Positions 17,321-26,864 of a DNA stretch of 64,000 nucleotides are shown here, piece after piece; within the stretch, counting starts at the first letter, position 1; each line of letters starts with the position of its first letter. The notes under the pieces are model-generated. The model worked only from the letters and a program-made list of their open reading frames with translations. It had not been told where the DNA came from and did not search any database. The stretch is from Oscillospiraceae bacterium (lineage in GTDB: Bacteria; Bacillota; Clostridia; Oscillospirales; Acutalibacteraceae), in the NCBI GenBank assembly GCA_910574935.1, contig CAJTCU010000004.1, positions 1 to 64,000 of the forward strand. The letters run 5' to 3'. The position numbers and the translations under genes were made by a program.

Positions 17321-17526
17321 ATGCCCTCTTTGGTTTCCGGCTCAATGATGGTAACTTTGTCCTTCACAAAATCCTGCACCGCAAGATCTACCGGTTTTTC
17401 CACCAGCTTGATTCCCTCATTTTCAGCCCTTTCTGTAATCTGCCTGGCACGTTTTGCCACAGCAATTACAAGCGAATACTGGTTCAAATGAGGTGTTTTA
17501 ATGATGTTTGCAGACGGTTTTAACAT
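17317..17526 (-). CDS. rpoZ: RNA polymerase omega subunit
   Basis: A 69-aa protein with the omega core SLVIAVAKRARQI and the KPVDLAVQDF segment typical of Firmicutes omega. It stabilises beta-prime in RNA polymerase. It lies between gmk and priA, the canonical place, and overlaps priA by 4 nt. Confidence 0.92.
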   Translation of the reverse strand: MLKPSANIIKTPHLNQYSLVIAVAKRARQITERAENEGIKLVEKPVDLAVQDFVKDKVTIIEPETKEGI

Positions 17527-17572
17527 TTTATATCACATTCCTTTCTCAAAATATCCTGTTTTTCCTATTAAT

Positions 17573-18178
17573 TCAGCCATTTAACACAGCTTCTATCATT
17601 TCTTGATTTCTGGAATACCGTCTTTTTTCTCCCCGCAGAATAGCTTGCAAATCGTCTACCGCATCTTCCAGACGGTCATTGATTACAATATAATCATAAT
17701 CCTTCGCTTGAGTCAACTCTTGCCGGGCAGTCTCAAGGCGACGGCGGACTGTCTCATCGTTTTCTGTACCCCGGTCCCGCAAGCGTTTCTCTAAGATGCT
17801 CATAGAAGGCGGCACGATAAACACCGAGACACAATCCGGCATCAACCGTTTGATCTGTGCGCCGCCCTGCACCTCTATCTCCAAAACCACATCTTTCCCC
17901 TGACTAAGCCAGTTTTCTACAGGAAGTTTTGGCGTACCATAGTAGTTACCCACATACTCGGCATACTCTAAAACCTTCCCCCCCCGGATCATCTCTTCAA
18001 ACTCTTCCCTGCCAACAAAATAGTACTGTTTTCCATGTTCCTCTCCAGGGCGGGGATTCCGAGTGGTGGCTGATACCGACAGCACCAGGTTGCTGTTCCT
18101 TTTAAAAAGTTCGCCTAAAATGGTACCCTTTCCTCCGCCAGACGGCGCGGAGACAACTAATAGCAGTCCTTTATTCAT
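17573..18178 (-). CDS. gmk: Guanylate kinase
   Basis: Phosphorylates GMP to GDP. P-loop [11 protein letters not shown] at residues 9-19, GMP-binding TTRNPRPGE and the [16 protein letters not shown] segment, then [14 protein letters not shown] and a lid region RLRDRGTE. 201 aa, complete. Its start overlaps the remA 3' end by 8 nt. Confidence 0.96.
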   Translation of the reverse strand: MNKGLLLVVSAPSGGGKGTILGELFKRNSNLVLSVSATTRNPRPGEEHGKQYYFVGREEFEEMIRGGKVLEYAEYVGNYYGTPKLPVENWLSQGKDVVLEIEVQGGAQIKRLMPDCVSVFIVPPSMSILEKRLRDRGTENDETVRRRLETARQELTQAKDYDYIVINDRLEDAVDDLQAILRGEKRRYSRNQEMIEAVLNG

Positions 18179-18425
18179 TTTCTTCCCCCTCTAGGCCATT
18201 AAAGCGCCCGGCCACGGTTTCCGGCAGGATGGCTGACAACACTATGCTGCCGCTGTCCATAATTATAACCGTTTTTGTTTTGCGGCCAAAAGTAGCGTCT
18301 ATCACAGCCCCGCGCTCTTTGGCTTCCTGGACCATACGCTTGATAGGCGCGGACTCATTACTGACCACTGCCACCACTTTTTCCGCAGAAACCATATTGC
18401 CAAATCCAATATTTACTAGTTTCAT
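18171..18425 (-). CDS. remA: RemA-family (DUF370) regulator
   Basis: An 84-aa protein starting [20 protein letters not shown] with [20 protein letters not shown], the highly conserved RemA body. In Bacillus RemA is a DNA-binding activator of biofilm matrix genes; many Clostridia keep it in this operon regardless of biofilm genes. It follows yicC and precedes gmk as in most Firmicutes. Confidence 0.92.
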   Translation of the reverse strand: MKLVNIGFGNMVSAEKVVAVVSNESAPIKRMVQEAKERGAVIDATFGRKTKTVIIMDSGSIVLSAILPETVAGRFNGLEGEENE

Positions 18426-18452
18426 GGGCAGCGCCCCCTTAAATATTTTGCG

Positions 18453-19331
18453 CTATTCCACGTTCTGCACTTGTTCGCGTATTTTCTCTATCGCAGACTT
18501 TATGTCTACTACTAAATAAGCAATTTCCGTATTTTGAGACTTTGAGCCAATGGTATTGGCCTCCCGGTTCATCTCTTGTACCAGAAAGTCAATTTTTCTG
18601 CCCACCGGCTGGTTGGACTCCACCAGTTTTTCCAGCTGGGCAAAATGGCTGCGTAGCCGTACGGTTTCCTCGTCTACCGCTACCTTATCGGCAAACACCG
18701 CTACCTCGGTAAGAACCCGCTGTTCATCAAAGCGGTTGTCCTCTAACAACTCCTGGATCTTGCCGCGCAGACGCTCTCGGTACTGCGCCACCGTTTGAGG
18801 TGTTAGGGCCTCTACCTGTTTCACCATACCCAAAACGCTACTGGCTTTTTCCATAAGGTCCGCCTTTAGGCGCTGTCCCTCTGCTTCTCGCATACGCAGG
18901 AATGATTCTAGTGCGGGTTCCATGGCCACCTGGACAATCTGCCATACGTTCTCTTCATCTTCTACTGATTTTCGGACAGTAAACAGGTCCTGGTACCGGC
19001 TAAGCAGTGTCAGCGAGGGACCATCCGGCAGCTGATAACGCTCCTGAAGCTCCGCCAACGCCTTATAATACCCTGCAGCCAGGGCGTGGTTTACTTCAAC
19101 TTCCACACTGGTCTCGTTCAAGTTCTCAATTTGAAGAAAAACGTCCACCTTTCCCCTGGCCACCCGGCTCTGTAAATACGTCTTTAGCTTGTCCTCTAAA
19201 AACAGATAGCCCCGGCTGATTCGGGAATTGAACTCAAAAAATTTATGATTGACTGATCTTACCTCAAAAACAATGTGCCAGCCCTCCACAGTACTCTCGC
19301 TGCGTCCATAACCAGTCATACTTTTCAGCAT
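18453..19331 (-). CDS. yicC: YicC/YloC-family endoribonuclease
   Basis: A 292-aa protein beginning MLKSMTGYGRSES and ending in DIKSAIEKIREQVQNVE, both YicC-family signatures; KIDFLVQEMNREANTIGSKS is the conserved DUF1732 part. Family members have been reported to cleave RNA. It is the first gene of the long housekeeping operon, with a good promoter about 140 nt upstream. Confidence 0.92.
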   Translation of the reverse strand: MLKSMTGYGRSESTVEGWHIVFEVRSVNHKFFEFNSRISRGYLFLEDKLKTYLQSRVARGKVDVFLQIENLNETSVEVEVNHALAAGYYKALAELQERYQLPDGPSLTLLSRYQDLFTVRKSVEDEENVWQIVQVAMEPALESFLRMREAEGQRLKADLMEKASSVLGMVKQVEALTPQTVAQYRERLRGKIQELLEDNRFDEQRVLTEVAVFADKVAVDEETVRLRSHFAQLEKLVESNQPVGRKIDFLVQEMNREANTIGSKSQNTEIAYLVVDIKSAIEKIREQVQNVE

Positions 19332-19472
19332 ATCGCTTCATTCCAATCTGCTTGTTGATATATCGTGGATCTTTTTAGTCATGTCTCTAAAGAAAAACTG
19401 CGCTCTCTATAAATAAACGCGAATGTTTGCCTCTTCAAGTTTTTTCTTGACTACAACATCCCTAACCAAAAG

Positions 19473-19501
19473 ATTTTACCATTTCCTGGCTCTTCATGCA
19501 A
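19473..19501 (-). promoter_or_regulatory. Sigma-A promoter of the yicC-to-thiN operon
   Basis: On the minus strand TTGCAT and TAAAAT are separated by 17 nt. The start site would leave a leader of about 135 nt before yicC. This is the only strong promoter seen upstream of the 13-kb gene run. Confidence 0.65.
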
Positions 19502-19525
19502 CTGATTTCACAAATATTTCATATT

Positions 19526-19563
19526 TTTTTAAGAAAGCCCACGGCTAAAAAAGAGGCCGTAGG
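19526..19563 (-). terminator. Terminator of the division/lspA operon
   Basis: On the minus strand CCTACGGC (19556-19563) pairs with GCCGTGGG (19538-19545, one G-T pair) around a 10-nt loop, then CTTTCTT follows. It sits just after the GNAT-like gene and before the yicC promoter. Confidence 0.65.
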
Positions 19564-19574
19564 CAGTAAGCTGC

Positions 19575-19967
19575 TCAATGAAATTCATACTTGACAATGG
19601 TGCTCATCGGCGTAAAAGCATGGCTTTCGTCAAAATCAAAGCCCCTGGCAGCAAAAAAGCCGAAAAAGTCGGGAAAACAGGTTGCAATTTTTGTAGCGCC
19701 AAAAGTTTCTCCGTACGACGCAGCCGAACGCATCAAAGAATCCAGAACGAAAACCTCCTCTCCCTGGGGCTTTCGAGAAACGTCATAACCCTCTGCCGCC
19801 ATGTGCAGAATATACAAGACCTCCTTACTTAATTCTAGGGCCACCCAGCCAAGGGTTTGCCCCCGCTCGCACATAGCAAGGATCCGAGCCTCTGGGCCGG
19901 CCTTCTCAATCTGCGCCAGAAGCACCTCTTCTGCTTTTCGGTCCTGCATGGGCAGAATCTCAATCAT
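19575..19967 (-). CDS. GNAT-like small protein
   Basis: A 130-aa protein with the weak shape of a Gcn5-related acetyltransferase: a central strand GWVALEL, a VFVLDSLMRSAASYGE helix region and a late FFAARGFDF segment like the family's FYxxxGF. The acetyl-CoA P-loop (Q/RxxGxG/A) is not clearly present, so activity is uncertain. It overlaps the end of the pseudouridine synthase gene by 4 nt and ends the operon. Confidence 0.6.
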   Translation of the reverse strand: MIEILPMQDRKAEEVLLAQIEKAGPEARILAMCERGQTLGWVALELSKEVLYILHMAAEGYDVSRKPQGEEVFVLDSLMRSAASYGETFGATKIATCFPDFFGFFAARGFDFDESHAFTPMSTIVKYEFH

Positions 19968-20896
19968 TCGGTATTACCTCCTTTTTTTCCAATCTTTGTC
20001 AAAAATTTGTCAAAATATTCTGGGACAGCCGCGGAAAACTCCAAATATTCTCTGGTACGAGGATGAATAAAACCAATTCGTCCCGCATGGAGGCATTGTC
20101 CTCTTAGCTCGGTCAAAACTTTTTTGGGGCCATACACAGGGTCGCCCGCTACTGGGTGTCCCAAATAGGCCATATGAACTCGAATCTGGTGGGTCCTGCC
20201 GGTCTCAAGCCTCAGCCGTAAAAGAGTAAAACCAGAAAATTGATCCACCACAAAAAAATGGGTCACTGCCTCACGGGCACTGGGCGATTGGGGCAATACC
20301 GCCATCTTTTTGCGCTCCACTGGATGACGTCCTATGGGCGCGTTCACTACGCCATTCTCCCGTACATTGCCATATACTACGGCCTGATATTCACGGGTCA
20401 AACTGTGGGACTGAATCTGCGCCGCCAGACCCTGATGGGAAAGATCATTTTTTGCTACTAGCAAAAGCCCACTGGTATCTTTGTCAATACGGTGGATAAT
20501 ACCCGGGCGCATGACTCCGTTGATTCCAGAAAGGCTCTTCCCACAATAAAACAACAGTGCGTTTACCAGAGTTCCTGTATAATTTCCGGGAGCCGGGTGC
20601 ACCACCATGCCTTTAGGTTTATTGACTACCAATAAATCTTTATCTTCATAGACAATGTCTAGAGGAATGTTTTCTGCCACTATTTCCATAGGCGTCGGCT
20701 CTGGAATCTCCACAGTAAGCTCTTGCCCAGCTCGAAGCTTCACACTTTTGGCAAGGGACATCCCCTTAGAGCAAACTTTTCCCTGGGCAATAAGGTTTTG
20801 CACCGCAGAACGGCTCATTCCCCCCAGGCGCCGCGTCAACAGTTGGTCCAGCCGCTGGCCCTCTTCCTCTATTACTAGTGAAATTAACCGGCCCAT
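19964..20896 (-). CDS. RluA/RluD-family pseudouridine synthase
   Basis: An S4 RNA-binding domain (about 1-75, GQRLDQLLTRRL) is followed by the synthase domain with the catalytic Asp in GIIHRIDKDTSGLLLVAK, then ETGRTHQIRVHMAYLGHPV. It isomerises uridine in rRNA; B. subtilis YlyB is the counterpart next to lspA. The ATG at 20896 has AAAGGAG 7 nt upstream, so the 14 extra codons of the longer frame are not used. 310 aa. Confidence 0.92.
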   Translation of the reverse strand: MGRLISLVIEEEGQRLDQLLTRRLGGMSRSAVQNLIAQGKVCSKGMSLAKSVKLRAGQELTVEIPEPTPMEIVAENIPLDIVYEDKDLLVVNKPKGMVVHPAPGNYTGTLVNALLFYCGKSLSGINGVMRPGIIHRIDKDTSGLLLVAKNDLSHQGLAAQIQSHSLTREYQAVVYGNVRENGVVNAPIGRHPVERKKMAVLPQSPSAREAVTHFFVVDQFSGFTLLRLRLETGRTHQIRVHMAYLGHPVAGDPVYGPKKVLTELRGQCLHAGRIGFIHPRTREYLEFSAAVPEYFDKFLTKIGKKGGNTE

Positions 20897-20942
20897 AGGG
20901 CTGCTCCTTTCTGCACCATCCGCCAGCCGGCTGCACAAATTC

Positions 20943-21443
20943 TTACTCTTTCAGCTGCGAGGAGGCTTTATTTTCTTTTGAAAGATATAAAATATAATGT
21001 ATCAGCAGGCACACCACACCAACGGTCACACAACAGTCTGCCACATTAAATACATAATCAAAAAACATTACGTGGATAAAATCCACCACATAGCCTCTAC
21101 TCATTCTGTCTATCAAATTTCCCAACCCGCCGGCCAGCAGCAGCGCAGCCGCTGTGTAGCTAAAAAAGTCATGTTGCTTGTATCGAAACAAAAGCACAAC
21201 AATCCCTATAGCAACCACTACTGTTAGAACCGCTATTAACCAAATGATATTTCCAAAAAGTCCAAAAGCTGCCGCCGGGTTTTCCAGATACTGAAGCTCC
21301 AAAAGTCCCGGTAGTACTGGCTGAAAAATCTGGCCGCTATCCTTTAGTCTTTCTACCACCAAAATCTTTGTTGCTTGGTCCAAAAATATTAAAGCTACTG
21401 CAACAGCCAACACAACTATTTTCTTAATAATGCTTTGTTTCAA
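20943..21443 (-). CDS. lspA: Lipoprotein signal peptidase (signal peptidase II)
   Basis: Cleaves lipoprotein signal peptides. Four membrane helices; the catalytic Asp pair is in GNLIDRMSRGYVVDFI and FNVADCCVTVG, with ENPAAAFG upstream. The GTG at 21470 overlaps the divIVA stop, but the TTG at 21443 has AGAAGGAG 8 nt upstream and starts directly before the first helix, so I use it. 166 aa. The substrate-binding lipoprotein at 56226-57854 would be one client. Confidence 0.93.
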   Translation of the reverse strand: MKQSIIKKIVVLAVAVALIFLDQATKILVVERLKDSGQIFQPVLPGLLELQYLENPAAAFGLFGNIIWLIAVLTVVVAIGIVVLLFRYKQHDFFSYTAAALLLAGGLGNLIDRMSRGYVVDFIHVMFFDYVFNVADCCVTVGVVCLLIHYILYLSKENKASSQLKE

Positions 21444-21466
21444 TGACGCTTCTCCTTCTCTGCCAG

Positions 21467-22564
21467 TCACCTTTTTCGCTTCCGCCCATTTACGTCTACT
21501 CCCTCTCCAAATTCCAGATGACTGTAGTTTGTACTCTTCTCCTTGCGCAGCGTTTCCGGGATATTACTGTATGCGTTCAGGTCAATGCCCACTGAGGATA
21601 AGTCGTTATCTTCCAAATAGTCCTCTGGAGGTTGCGAGGGCTGCAATTGCTCCTGTACATAGTTGACCCGGTCATTTAGGGTCGGTGTGGGTACAGGTTG
21701 AGAAGATCCTGTAGAGCGAACTGCCGGCCGGGTCGCAGCCGGCTCTTCGACAGGCGGCTGATGGTAAACCGGCTGCCGCTCTCTAGGCTGCTGAACCGGC
21801 TGAGGTGCCGCTGGCACAGAAACGGGCTGAGGCTCTGGCTGGGGCTCCGGCGTCGTATTGGCAGGAATGGGCTCTGGCCTTTTCTCCTGTATCATCGTCT
21901 TTTCCGGCTCTTCACGGGCCGGAACTTCGGCCACAGGTTCTGGTTCTGGAGTGTGGGTACTTTTTTCTGCTCGGTCCTCCTTCTGGCGGAACACGGGAAT
22001 ATGATCAATACATTCCAAATGCTTTTTATACATCTCCAACAAAGAAGCCCGAAAGGCGGTGACCTGCCGCTTTACTTCTTCCAGCTCCGACTTTTTTGCG
22101 TCTACCTGCTGGGCATATTCCCGGGCCGCCTTGGCGGCGTCATTGGCCGCGTTAGAAGTGATACGTCGGGCTTCCTCATCGGCGTCCCGCAGCTTCACAT
22201 CCGCTTGTTCTCGGGCGTCCCGTAAAATAGAATCTGCCCGGCTTTGGGCCTCTTGGACCAAATTTTTTGACATTCTTTGGGCATTGAGAATCGCTTCTTT
22301 AATTCCTTCTTCCTCCTGGCGGTACTTTTCTACCTTCTGAGCCAAAATCGCCAACTTTTTTTGAGAATCACCATTTCTGGCCGACAAATCATTGTTCATT
22401 GCAGCTAAGTCATTAGCCTGCTTTACGGCAGCATCCCGCTGTGTCAGCAATTCTTGAAAGGACGCAGCCACCTGATCGATAAAATTATCCACATCCTCTG
22501 GCTTATAGCCGGAAAAGCCTGCTTTCCCAAAACTCACCTCATTTATTTCCTTCACAGTCAGCAT
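21467..22564 (-). CDS. divIVA: DivIVA-family cell pole/division protein
   Basis: The N-terminal membrane-curvature domain is clear (VSFGKAGFSGYKPEDVDNFI), followed by a long coiled coil (about 30-180). The C-terminal part (about 195-330) is rich in Pro, Glu and Gln, and a conserved short end DVNGRKRKR follows. In Bacillus DivIVA marks poles and septa. At 365 aa it is about twice the Bacillus length because of the proline-rich region. It lies between ylmH and lspA. Confidence 0.9.
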   Translation of the reverse strand: MLTVKEINEVSFGKAGFSGYKPEDVDNFIDQVAASFQELLTQRDAAVKQANDLAAMNNDLSARNGDSQKKLAILAQKVEKYRQEEEGIKEAILNAQRMSKNLVQEAQSRADSILRDAREQADVKLRDADEEARRITSNAANDAAKAAREYAQQVDAKKSELEEVKRQVTAFRASLLEMYKKHLECIDHIPVFRQKEDRAEKSTHTPEPEPVAEVPAREEPEKTMIQEKRPEPIPANTTPEPQPEPQPVSVPAAPQPVQQPRERQPVYHQPPVEEPAATRPAVRSTGSSQPVPTPTLNDRVNYVQEQLQPSQPPEDYLEDNDLSSVGIDLNAYSNIPETLRKEKSTNYSHLEFGEGVDVNGRKRKR

Positions 22565-22580
22565 TTGGAAGTTCCTCCCC

Positions 22581-23327
22581 CTATTGATATTTCCTACATT
22601 TTACCGTCAGCCGCCCTTTACTGGTAGGAGGGCCGAAACTATCTATTACAAACTTCCCATGTCCACGCACGGAAATAATATCGCCTTCATGAATCCGGGC
22701 AGATCCCTCCAGGATTTCCCGGTGATTAACCATAACCAGCCCAGCAGAAACAAACCTTCCGGCTTTTTCCCGGCTAGTATGGCATAGCAAAGCAGACATG
22801 CAGTCCAAGCGGTTAGAGGCAATTACACCCGTGATGTCCTTGTATTCCCGGATAACAGGCAGAGGACCCTCGATCCCTTCACTGATCTTTACACCGGTAC
22901 GGCCGATCTTTCGCAGATTATCCTGGACATACCGGCTTATCTCCTCTTTCAGAAATACAACCGCTTTTCCCTCTCCAATCAATATATCCCCCAGTACGCT
23001 GCGCTCAATGCCCAGCCCCATTAAACTTCCCAAAAAATCTCTGTGCCCCAACGCATCTTCTTTTCGAAAGCGAACGGTCAGCGCCCTTAGAGGAAACTCC
23101 TCCGGGACGGGGCGTATATAGTCAGGGAAAAAACCCGCCATTACCCGTTCTGCTTCCTCATAACCGCCCCAAAGCATCCAGGCGGTCTCCTCCCGTTTTA
23201 AGAATTCTCGACAAAAAGCAGCTTCACTTTCATCCAAAAATCCCAAAAAGCAAGGCCGGCGCAAAGACCTTTCCAGGCAGTCCCCCAATTTAGAAACTAA
23301 TAGCTCTCTCTCTCGTTCCACGCTCAA
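22581..23327 (-). CDS. ylmH: YlmH-family S4-domain RNA-binding protein
   Basis: A 248-aa protein with an N-terminal YlmH domain and a C-terminal S4 domain (about 175-245, NRLDCMSALLCHTSREKAG, then GLVMVNHRE). Family members bind stalled 50S subunits or peptidyl-tRNA and sit in the division cluster. Its start overlaps sepF by 4 nt. Confidence 0.88.
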   Translation of the reverse strand: MSVERERELLVSKLGDCLERSLRRPCFLGFLDESEAAFCREFLKREETAWMLWGGYEEAERVMAGFFPDYIRPVPEEFPLRALTVRFRKEDALGHRDFLGSLMGLGIERSVLGDILIGEGKAVVFLKEEISRYVQDNLRKIGRTGVKISEGIEGPLPVIREYKDITGVIASNRLDCMSALLCHTSREKAGRFVSAGLVMVNHREILEGSARIHEGDIISVRGHGKFVIDSFGPPTSKGRLTVKCRKYQ

Positions 23328-23851
23328 AAATATAGACCGTTACTTTCCAGTTCGTCCAAAACATCATCGCCAGTCAGGTCCACTGTATAGGGGGTTATAA
23401 TAAAAGTGCCTGTGGCGATTCGTTTGATCTTCCCATTATTGGCATAGGCCACACCGCTGAGAAAGTCCACAATCCGCCTGGAAACGTCCTTCTCGGTCTT
23501 TTCCAGGTTCAGTACCACGGTGTGACGGCGCAACAGTTCGTCGGCAATGGAGCGTACCTCATCTCCAAAAGACACAGGTTTGCACACCACCACTTGCAGC
23601 TGGGTTTTTGCGTTAATATTTACCACCTTACCCTCAGAGGCAGTTCGCTCTCTGGGGGTATAGTTAGAGGTAGCATAGGATGTATAGGAGGAAAAAGAAC
23701 TAGTCCGGCGTGGCTCGCTAAAAGACGTCACCACACTGGGCTGCGGTGTTTCCTCTGGTTCTTTTACTTCTTCCTCGGGATAATCCTCGTACTCATACTC
23801 GTCCTCCGGCGGATTCCACATTTTTTGCAGCTTATTCATAAATCCTGCCAT
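23324..23851 (-). CDS. sepF: Cell division protein SepF
   Basis: A membrane-binding N-terminal helix (MAGFMNKLQKMW), an acidic and Ser/Thr-rich linker, and the SepF fold (about 75-170; VVVCKPVSFGDEVRSIADEL, GKIKRIATGTFIITP). SepF bundles FtsZ filaments and anchors the Z-ring. 175 aa. The ylmE-sepF-ylmH-divIVA order is standard Firmicutes; ylmG is absent. Confidence 0.93.
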   Translation of the reverse strand: MAGFMNKLQKMWNPPEDEYEYEDYPEEEVKEPEETPQPSVVTSFSEPRRTSSFSSYTSYATSNYTPRERTASEGKVVNINAKTQLQVVVCKPVSFGDEVRSIADELLRRHTVVLNLEKTEKDVSRRIVDFLSGVAYANNGKIKRIATGTFIITPYTVDLTGDDVLDELESNGLYF

Positions 23852-23874
23852 AATTGAATTCGACCTCCCTTAAG

Positions 23875-24597
23875 TTAACGGGCCCTGGCCCCAAACAGAG
23901 AAGAGCCTACGCGCACCATGGTAGCGCCGCATTCGATCGCCTGGACAAAATCGGACGACATGCCCATCGAAAGCGTTTCCATGCTAACATTATCCATTGT
24001 TTTTCCCTTTATGTCAACATAATATTGCTCCATTAAAGAAAAATAGCGGAAAAGATCCTTTTTATCACTACATATAGGGGGAATAGCCATGAGTCCCTGT
24101 ACGTGCAGTCCAGGCAAAGCGCGGATCTCGTCCACAAATTCCAGTAGAGCATCTGGGGCCACGCCGCCTTTATTCTCCTCTCCCCCTATATTGACCTCCA
24201 CCAGCACTTTCATAATTTTACCATTCTTTTGGGATAAACGGTCAATCTCTTTCGCCAGCTTTACGCTGTCCACAGATTGGATACAGCTGACCTTATCCAC
24301 CAAGTACTTTACCTTGTTGGTCTGTAGCTGTCCGATAAATTGTAGGTCACAGCGGGTCTTGTCCAAAACGCCGTATTTGTCCAAAAGTTCCTGCACCCGG
24401 TTTTCCCCTAGACAGCGAAGTCCCTTAGAAATGCCGTAGTTGATCACCTCCACTGGCACAGTCTTAGTAGCTGCCAGCAGCGTAATCTCATCTAAGCTTC
24501 TTCCAGAACGTTCCGCCGCCCAGGCGATCTGTTCCAGAATCCTTTGATAGTTCTCATCAAACGTAGCCAAACGACTATCGAATAACTTTTCCGTCAT
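23875..24597 (-). CDS. yggS: YggS-family PLP homeostasis protein
   Basis: A PLP-binding TIM barrel. The PLP lysine is in LLAATKTVPVEVI, and GENRVQEL, EVNIGGEENKGG and SMGMSSDFVQAIECGATMVRVG follow in the usual order. 240 aa. Proteins of this family buffer free PLP. It overlaps the HlyD-like gene by 23 nt and precedes sepF, as ylmE does in Bacillus. Confidence 0.92.
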   Translation of the reverse strand: MTEKLFDSRLATFDENYQRILEQIAWAAERSGRSLDEITLLAATKTVPVEVINYGISKGLRCLGENRVQELLDKYGVLDKTRCDLQFIGQLQTNKVKYLVDKVSCIQSVDSVKLAKEIDRLSQKNGKIMKVLVEVNIGGEENKGGVAPDALLEFVDEIRALPGLHVQGLMAIPPICSDKKDLFRYFSLMEQYYVDIKGKTMDNVSMETLSMGMSSDFVQAIECGATMVRVGSSLFGARAR

Positions 24598-25903
24598 ACA
24601 AATCCACCCCTCCTATTACCACATCGTCGTATAATTGCACAGTTCGCTCCGTAACCAGCATACTCTGCTCTTCTTCACTTAGCTCGGTTTTACATACTGC
24701 GTAACCATTCACGTTTTTCTCTGTAAATACCTGGACAAATTCCAGTCGCTCACCATACACTACGTAAACACCCTTTACATTCTCATGTACTTTTGTAACA
24801 GTGTTTCCATTTTCGTCTTTCTCTGTTACCTCAATATCCTGAAAGCGCAGAGCTTTTTCGCTAACCAGCACGCCGCTATAATCCTTCACATTGATCTGTA
24901 CCATCTCATTGCGTACTGTGGCAATGTCTGCGTCCATGTAGGAACATTTTAGTACCACTGCGGTTTTTGCCTTGCTGGAGTCTCTATTTTTGGCAACCAC
25001 CTTTGCTGGTATCGTCTCTGTGCTGGCAAAGGGAATATCCAAGCTGACGTCCTCTACCCCCTCAAATTTGATCATATCATTGTCATCAAATTCACAGACC
25101 AGGTACCATTTAAAGTCGCCGCAGATCTTTCCCACCGGCGAATAGGCTCCTGAACCATGTTCCAAGGACAGCAGTTCCTCTACCTTAGCAGGAGTAATCT
25201 TCTCCACATCCTGAATGTCAAACACACTCTCAAAGCTATCAGTGAACCCAATAAAATACCCGGCATTGGGCGCCTCAATCACGTCCACGGCCTCCCCCGC
25301 CGAGGCACTTAGACTGTCCCGCTCCGCCTTTAATTCTTCAATACGTTGGGCATAGTCTTCCGCACTCTCCTGCCCGGAAATAACCATCTTCCGGCTTAAT
25401 GAGGTGAGCAGCCCTTCCTTACGCCGTGAGATGTCCGCAAAATCATTTCTTTGTATATCGGTTAATATGCTTCCCAACGCGTCTAAAATTTGGCTGCCCA
25501 CAGCATTAGGCGTAGAGGCAAAATAGTTTAACGGCTGAGAAAGCGCCTGCAAACTGGCGATCTCACTATCGATTCGGTCAATCCTATTTTGAGCCGCGGC
25601 ATCCCCTTCGCTGTTGTAGATGTCTGCAATCACGCCTCCCTCGGAAACCCGGGAACCATTGGAGACCCGGTAATTGACTACGCCGCTGTAACTTTGGTCA
25701 ATAATGGACTCCTCCCGTATGGCAAACCCCCGGGTCTGCAAAGAATCGAATACCTCACCATACATGGCAGTTTCGGTGGTAATCCCTTTGACCGAATTAC
25801 CGGACTGCAAGTTGATGAAATAGAAGGCCACATACATCAAAATCAGCAGAGCGATACTAATTCCTGCCGCTGTTCGTATTTTTTTAGACTCCACCGCTAC
25901 CAC
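24575..25903 (-). CDS. HlyD-like membrane-anchored adaptor protein
   Basis: A 442-aa protein with one N-terminal transmembrane helix (about 11-30) and an extracytoplasmic part that begins with a biotinyl-lipoyl-like segment (GVVNYRVSNGSRVSEGGVIADIYN), followed by a helical hairpin and beta domains. This is the general HlyD/MFP adaptor plan. Clostridia often carry such a protein next to sepF/yggS; its role is unknown. No ABC or RND partner is adjacent. The GTG at 25903 overlaps miaA; a GTG at 25894 with AGAGG upstream is an equally good start. Confidence 0.75.
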   Translation of the reverse strand: MVAVESKKIRTAAGISIALLILMYVAFYFINLQSGNSVKGITTETAMYGEVFDSLQTRGFAIREESIIDQSYSGVVNYRVSNGSRVSEGGVIADIYNSEGDAAAQNRIDRIDSEIASLQALSQPLNYFASTPNAVGSQILDALGSILTDIQRNDFADISRRKEGLLTSLSRKMVISGQESAEDYAQRIEELKAERDSLSASAGEAVDVIEAPNAGYFIGFTDSFESVFDIQDVEKITPAKVEELLSLEHGSGAYSPVGKICGDFKWYLVCEFDDNDMIKFEGVEDVSLDIPFASTETIPAKVVAKNRDSSKAKTAVVLKCSYMDADIATVRNEMVQINVKDYSGVLVSEKALRFQDIEVTEKDENGNTVTKVHENVKGVYVVYGERLEFVQVFTEKNVNGYAVCKTELSEEEQSMLVTERTVQLYDDVVIGGVDLYDGKVIR

Positions 25904-26864
25904 CTCTCATTCTAAGTCCCCGCTCTTCCAGCACCCGCAGGCACTCCGCCAAAGCGTTTTCAACGGTACCAAGATCATCCATGTAGAGAAATACCGCCTG
26001 GGGTTCCCGAAAAAACCAGGTAAGCTGCCGTTTTGCGTACCGGCGGCTTTCCCGTTTGATGTCCTCTACTGCCTCCTCCAAGCTAATCTCTCCCCGAAAA
26101 TAGGGGAACAACTCTTTATACCCAATGGACTGCGCTGCCGTGGGGGGCCTCTGGGCCTCTGTACAATAGTCAAACAGCCGCTTTGCCTCTTCTAAAAGCC
26201 CCCGCTCCATCATCCAATCCACCCGAACGTTAATGCGGCTATAAAGCCGCTTCCTGTCCCGGTAAACGGGGCAAAACATTACATGGTTGTAGGGAGGCTC
26301 CATCTGCTGGGAACGCTGGGCCTGGCAAGAGAAGGGTTCGCCTAAAAGCTCCCAATATTCCAGGGCACGCAGGACTCGTTTTACATTATTGGGGTGAATC
26401 TCTTCTGCCGAATGAGGATCCACTTTTGCCAGCCGCCGGTGCATTTCTACCGGCCCCAGCGCCTGTGCCTCTCGGATTAGGCGTTCCCGCACCGTGTCGT
26501 CCCGGCAGGCCTGAGAAAAGGCAAATCCTCGCAGAAGTGAACGGGCGTATAACCCTGTTCCCCCCACCAGCACCGGCAGGCTTCCTCTGCCATATATATC
26601 CTCAATAGCCCGTCCGGCCAGCCCCACATAGTCAGAAACACTGAAGTCCTGGTCCCAGGGCAAAAAACCCACCAGATGATGCCTGGCCCGGGCCAGTTCG
26701 TCCTGGTCTGGCTGAGCGGTACCCACCTCTAAATTTTTGTACACCTGCATAGAATCACAGGAGACGATTTCACCTCCCAGTTCCTCCGCCAACCGGACCC
26801 CCAAAGCGGTCTTTCCTACGGCTGTAGGACCTGTCACAGCCACCACTGGTATCTTTTCTGTCAT
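25884..26864 (-). CDS. miaA: tRNA dimethylallyltransferase
   Basis: Adds the isopentenyl group to A37 of tRNAs reading UNN codons; MiaB then thiolates it. P-loop GPTAVGKTALG (about 11-21), DSMQVYKNLEVGTA, and GGTGLYARSLLRG. The open frame extends to 27050, but that part overlaps mutL and does not resemble the family. The ATG at 26864, overlapping the mutL stop, gives 326 aa. miaB is encoded 10 kb upstream in the same orientation. Confidence 0.95.
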   Translation of the reverse strand: MTEKIPVVAVTGPTAVGKTALGVRLAEELGGEIVSCDSMQVYKNLEVGTAQPDQDELARARHHLVGFLPWDQDFSVSDYVGLAGRAIEDIYGRGSLPVLVGGTGLYARSLLRGFAFSQACRDDTVRERLIREAQALGPVEMHRRLAKVDPHSAEEIHPNNVKRVLRALEYWELLGEPFSCQAQRSQQMEPPYNHVMFCPVYRDRKRLYSRINVRVDWMMERGLLEEAKRLFDYCTEAQRPPTAAQSIGYKELFPYFRGEISLEEAVEDIKRESRRYAKRQLTWFFREPQAVFLYMDDLGTVENALAECLRVLEERGLRMRGGSGGV